The notes below the pieces were generated by a model that ran no database searches, had not been told where the DNA came from, and worked only from the letters and a program-made list of their open reading frames with translations. A stretch of 64,000 nucleotides of DNA from Sipunculus nudus (Eukaryota; Annelida; Sipuncula; Golfingiida; Sipunculidae), in the NCBI GenBank assembly GCA_026874595.1, contig CM049314.1:54111812-54175811 (forward strand), in the 5' to 3' direction. A program made the translations under genes and the position numbers. Shown piece after piece: positions 59,247 to 64,000 of the stretch; positions within the stretch are counted from its first letter, which is position 1, and each line of letters opens with the position of its first letter.

Positions 59247-60374
59247 AAGGGGACACCGTGTGTTCTTATTAGAAACTTAACGCAATTTATAATAGTGTTG
59301 ACCGGGCTGTAAACGAAGAAGGGTGGACTGTCTATCTAAAGGAGTCTACATTGTGTAACCCTGACTGAACTCCAGGCTCTGTCCTGAGGCTAAGTATATG
59401 TCATGGGTTACCAGGAACGCACGCCTTGCATTAGGCTTGAGCTAAATTATCAACAGACTGATCTTCTGGCCGAAACTTCGACAATGCAAATTTGGAACGA
59501 GAATGAAATATTAATACAATATCATAAATTTTTAAAGTAACTATTTTTTTTGTTGTGTTGCAAAGTGTTCAGGAAAAGTAAAACAATTATTTATATCCAG
59601 AAATGATGACTTAAAGATTTTATGCTTGCAAGGTACAAGTAATGTTTAAAGGAAAGGGGTGTTTTACGTTGGTGTGCTAAACAAGCTTAGATACACCACG
59701 GGACATTCTTTTTCGGACGCTAGCAGTCATGTTTTTTGTGAGGTAATACAAGCCTCGAGTGAGACAATTTTTTATCGCCAAATTGGACAATACGTTTATC
59801 AAGCCTAGTATATTGCATCTACGTCATAATGACCAATTATTTTACCGTTAATTATATATCAAACGCCGTCTTGTACAGTGTGAGCGTTTCGACAATAATG
59901 AACGTCCCATATATGTGTCAGTGAAATTCCGAAGAAAAATCAACATCCTGACTTATCGGATTCAAACCTGAGATTGACAGAAACCTATTCAATATTTGAT
60001 TATTACGCCCTAATACTTGACGACAAAAAAAATCCACCAAATATCAACATTCTGCGTATAACTCATGATATGGGCGAGATTGACCCAGATGAGATTAATA
60101 ATATGGGACAGATCTTTTGCGGTGAAGGTGTTGTTGGTTTAACTTTGTGTCAGCAATTGGAAGAGTACGTGACAAATTTTTTTTTCATGAGCAGGACTTT
60201 GGATTACTGTTTGATTGAGTTTTTCAGGTGACTTTGGTGTTGTGTGTTGGAGTAACGGTTGTTTTTGTTAATCGTCATCTGCGGGTACAAGCATATATCG
60301 AGTGAATATACAATTCCGGGAGAATTACTCCGAAGATTTTGAGAACTTTCTGTCGAAAGATTTGCTGCGTTAGG

Positions 60375-60480
60375 TCAGTTTGATGGTGACGATGATGATG
60401 GTGGTGATGATGATAACGATGATGACGATGATGGTAATGACTAAGATGATGATGATAGTAATGATGAAGAATTTTACGCG
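60375..60480. repeat. GAT-rich microsatellite
   Basis: Imperfect GATGAT and GACGAT repeats. Confidence 0.85.
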
Positions 60481-61142
60481 GTCGTTTTGATGTCTGTCTT
60501 ATGTTTTAATGTACTCTGAAACAAACGACAGAGTTAAATTTGTTTATATGTCACATTTCTGGATGTTAACGGTGACGATGGTGATGCTGATGACAACGGT
60601 GATAAACCGATAAAAAGAACCGACAACAGAAACTGTTCATTAATGGCCACTGAAAGAGGATTTTGAGACAGAGGACAAGACAACTGGAATAGAAACGCAT
60701 GTGTAGTCTTGCTGCCTTCTTAATTGTCACTTGAGCTCTTGGAATCCTAATGTGATACGCAGATTGGTATTCCGATAAGCGACCATTGCTATGTACATGA
60801 ACCTTATATGTTGTTTGATATATCCTAAACACCTCATATGCAATGGTTTTAGATATCACTTACACTGTGGGACTGGAGCTCCCGGGGCCTTGACCGGGTC
60901 GTCGTATCGGGAGCTGCCAGGTAGAGGGAGGGGTGTTATATTCATGGGTAAGCTCAGATCACGTTTGAAAGGGAACCAATTACAAGTACTTGAAAACTAG
61001 ATTAGCATTAACGTAAAGTTACTAGCTTTGTATAACAGATGTATATAGTGTATATATGTCTAAAATATGTAAGTATTCCGAGGAATTGTAGGTTAATTAT
61101 TTTATGTGTCATATGACATGCTGAAGAGTGGTTTAGTATTCA

Positions 61143-61156
61143 CCGCCAGGTGGCGG
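61143..61156. promoter_or_regulatory. CTCF-like motif
   Basis: CCGCCAGGTGGCGG, sharing the CCGCCAGGTGGCG core with 38300-38316. Confidence 0.35.
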
Positions 61157-61369
61157 TACAATTGTGGAGGTTAATTTATAATGTGAATGTATTGTATAGA
61201 GTAGAAACAATCACCTGACCAAGCAGTATTGTTATGTGTACAAACCATGGTACCTTTCACAAACAATCAAGTATTAAGTTAATTTTATTCCAATCTTAAT
61301 CTTCCGCCGATATCTGCTGCCACAGAACACACACGAGAATATACATATGTTCATACGTACATATTTTAC

Positions 61370-61373
<4 letters not shown>

Positions 61374-61431
<58 letters not shown>
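61374..61431. repeat. TA microsatellite
   Basis: Perfect TA run of about 57 bp. Confidence 0.95.
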
Positions 61432-61435
<4 letters not shown>

Positions 61436-62505
61436 CTATGACGATAATAAGCATTTTATTTTGGAGTTTTAGTAATTGTTTGTAATAAGATTATATCAGC
61501 CATACTGCGTTTAATGTTAATACTCATATGACATAATGTACAATTTATTTTAACATTGAGAGCTTCAGGCGTATAAAAGCTGTCTCAGCAGTTCGTCTGC
61601 GACATGAAAATCCACTTAGGCGCCCTCTAACGGCCACTAGGGATTCCATGTCTGGACTCTTTAACATCCGGGACATTTTACAACACACCGTTTGCACGCT
61701 AAATCCTGTTTAACTTTTCCCAGGAGATCTGTTTTCAGGCCCGGTGTCCATGAACACGGGAGCATAAAATATTTATATGTCCGAAGAGAATTCTTATTAT
61801 TTCTTTTGAGAATCATTTCCCATACTTTCAACGGATGGCTGCATTTTCTGTTGATTAAAGCCCTTCCTGTTTTTGGCAACGAACAAAAAAATCTGGAATA
61901 GGTCAGTCACTATCGTGGCTTAATTAAATTAGACATTGGTTCAGGCGGGTCGGTATCTGTAATAATGTTTTGGTATTGGTTTTCAAACATTTATGTCAGT
62001 CACAAACCTTGAATTTATAAAAAAAATGTGTTTTCCGGTGCACACACACACACATATATATATTTATAGTTTATTTCTCAGTTTATTGTACCAAATCAAC
62101 TAGCACTGCACCCAAACTGATCAGCAAATATCCGTACTAATCAAAACGCACGTTATAGGCTGACATTGTAGAAGAAAAAAAATTCATGACATTTTACTCA
62201 ATACACTTTCTATCCTGTTATACATAACCTGTTTTACTTTCAATTACTTTCCGTTGAGGTAATTTTGGCTGTTCCCATTATATATAGTTTTGTAGGTTAA
62301 AGGGGTTCTCTTCATTTGAAATGTACTTTATTTCCTGCACTTAATCATTCCACGTCTTGTCTTTATTTATCTTTGATTATTTTTAACAATCATACATACA
62401 TGGACACACAAAGCCTGGTTAGAAATCCTGAGTTTTTTTAGTTTAAATTTATCTTATTTTTGTTCAGTTTACACGACAGTGTGTGAAAACTATCCTGATT
62501 ATACA

Positions 62506-62506
<1 letters not shown>

Positions 62507-62564
<58 letters not shown>
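62507..62564. repeat. TA microsatellite
   Basis: Perfect TA run of about 57 bp. Confidence 0.95.
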
Positions 62565-62569
<5 letters not shown>

Positions 62570-64000
62570 TACTACGACATATATATGTACGATATATGTA
62601 TATTTCTAGAAATGTGACATAAATTATATGTTTAATTTTCATGTAAATCATTTTTTTTATTCTAATGCCAGTATTGTATTTTATATTTTGTTTATTTTTT
62701 AAGCGAGTACATGAACGACTGCTATATATATGCTGTTTAGAGGAAATATAATTAGTACCGAACAGTATTAAACATCAATTTGTATGTGTATATACCAAGA
62801 AATACGACAACGGTAGTTAAAGGTGCATTTAACGTGAACTGACTTGCAGCTTGTTGACAAAGCAGAAATGCCTCACAGATACACAGTTCGTTAGATATAG
62901 GGTAAAAATATGCAAAATACATGTTAAGCTGATTATTAAACCTTTAGAACCAACAGATGAATCATTGGAGATGTGTTATCACAGAATCTCTAAGAAAAGA
63001 ATGCTCTAGGGAGAAACTTCTGTAACTTGTTGTTATAAAATCCGTTACTTTCAAACCCATCTGAAATTGTAGAAGGTATTTAAAATAGCAAAGGATACAT
63101 TGCTTTTCAGAAGAGATTATTCTAATGATAAGGAAATTGCACTGAAATTTAGCAACGATGTAAGAAGCTTATCTAGCAGAAACGTAATAATATCGTGGAA
63201 AAATTATCTGTGAGGTCCTGCTGGAACATACTAATAATCGCTGAGGCCACGACAAAGCATCATATTATATATAGGCTCTGGAACAAAATATAAAACGAGA
63301 GCGAGGATTATCTTTGGGTTAATGATGGAAACAAAATACGCCGATTGTTTGCAACTTTTTCGAATGATGCGGGCATTGTGCATTTTATGAAAAGTTACAT
63401 ATGGACAGTATATGACGTTTACTCCTTCAATTATACCTATATGAATGGAAATTTACCGGTGTCTTTTTAAGAGATTTGGACAAGACAGCAATTAGAAACA
63501 TTAATAGGTAAAATGCCAAAAATTATCAGTAAAAATATCATCTACGATTGAACAATTTAAGTTTTGTTGTGGCCTTACTGCGTGAAGCACCTCTGTCACA
63601 GTAAACACAATTTAAAATATATGTAATACTATATATTACGATTAAATAAACTGAATCTTGATCAGAAATCAGACGGCATCATGGACGATATATTTTGAAT
63701 CACGTTTGATTTTGATTAAACTCCCCGATAAACCGTCTAATTGCATAGATGTTAATTTTGTTGCTCCTTTTTAATCAATAATATTGTTATTACAACAATA
63801 CAACTCTACTTCACAAAGCTTTATATTAAAAACGCATTGTAAATCAAGCAGCCAATAAAATGACGAGAGACTTTTAGAAAGAAGCATCAGTTTCGGTTTT
63901 ATGATAATTTATGTAAATATGAATGTATTAATGTCCAGATAAAGCAACAGGTTGTTTCATATAGGTTGTCACGTGTTTCAACATGACTAGCATGTGTCTG

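Larger units (their letters stand above)
59077..64000. other. UNC93A 3' flank; no further gene seen
   Basis: Two RFX-type palindromes lie within 170 bp of the stop codon. GAT-rich repeats at 60375-60480, CTCF-like motifs at 61143 and 61618, and TA microsatellites at 61374 and 62507. No other coding region recognised. Confidence 0.5.

Overview
This is a 64 kb stretch of AT-rich animal DNA, gene-poor and repeat-rich. It is most likely from a marine mollusc, probably a bivalve. The pointers are small exons split by long introns, many microsatellites and minisatellites, tRNA-derived SINEs, a Gmr1-type Ty3/Gypsy retrotransposon, and a tandem-core element with GC-rich inverted ends like those seen in bivalve genomes. 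The organism call is inference; no marker gene fixes the species.

The one gene I can name is the 3' half of an UNC93A-like membrane protein on the + strand. Four exons are visible: 35991-36124, 52228-52341, 53082-53349 and 58829-59076 (stop codon). Splice phases are compatible throughout (0, 0, 1). The N-terminal exons were not found and may lie before the window or go unrecognised in the first 36 kb. A 78-residue open frame at 14967-15203 (- strand) looks like a two-pass membrane microprotein.

Layout. 1-6 kb: a complete miniature LTR element (TRIM) with Pol III promoter boxes inside its LTRs, then a hAT-like DNA element. 9.5-12.6 kb: a non-autonomous element with imperfect terminal inverted repeats (TIRs) and a 5'-truncated LINE. 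17.3-23.7 kb: a nearly complete but frame-broken Ty3/Gypsy element (- strand) whose integrase lies upstream of reverse transcriptase. 24.4-27.1 kb: three minisatellites. 29.6-35.2 kb: a fold-back element, a MITE and a SINE. 36-59 kb: UNC93A exons and introns, filled with arrays of 39, 24, 34 and about 55 bp units, more SINEs and a four-unit tandem-core element. 59-64 kb: downstream flank with microsatellites only.

The two most notable structures are (i) the 39-bp minisatellite at 36086-37025, a tandem amplification of the end of an UNC93A exon together with its 5' splice site, so that most units end in a potential splice donor; and (ii) the TRIM at 1561-2016, which shares its terminal hexamer, a tRNA-Pro-type primer site and a 4-bp target duplication with the Ty3/Gypsy element. 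All repeat counts and mismatch counts were made by eye.
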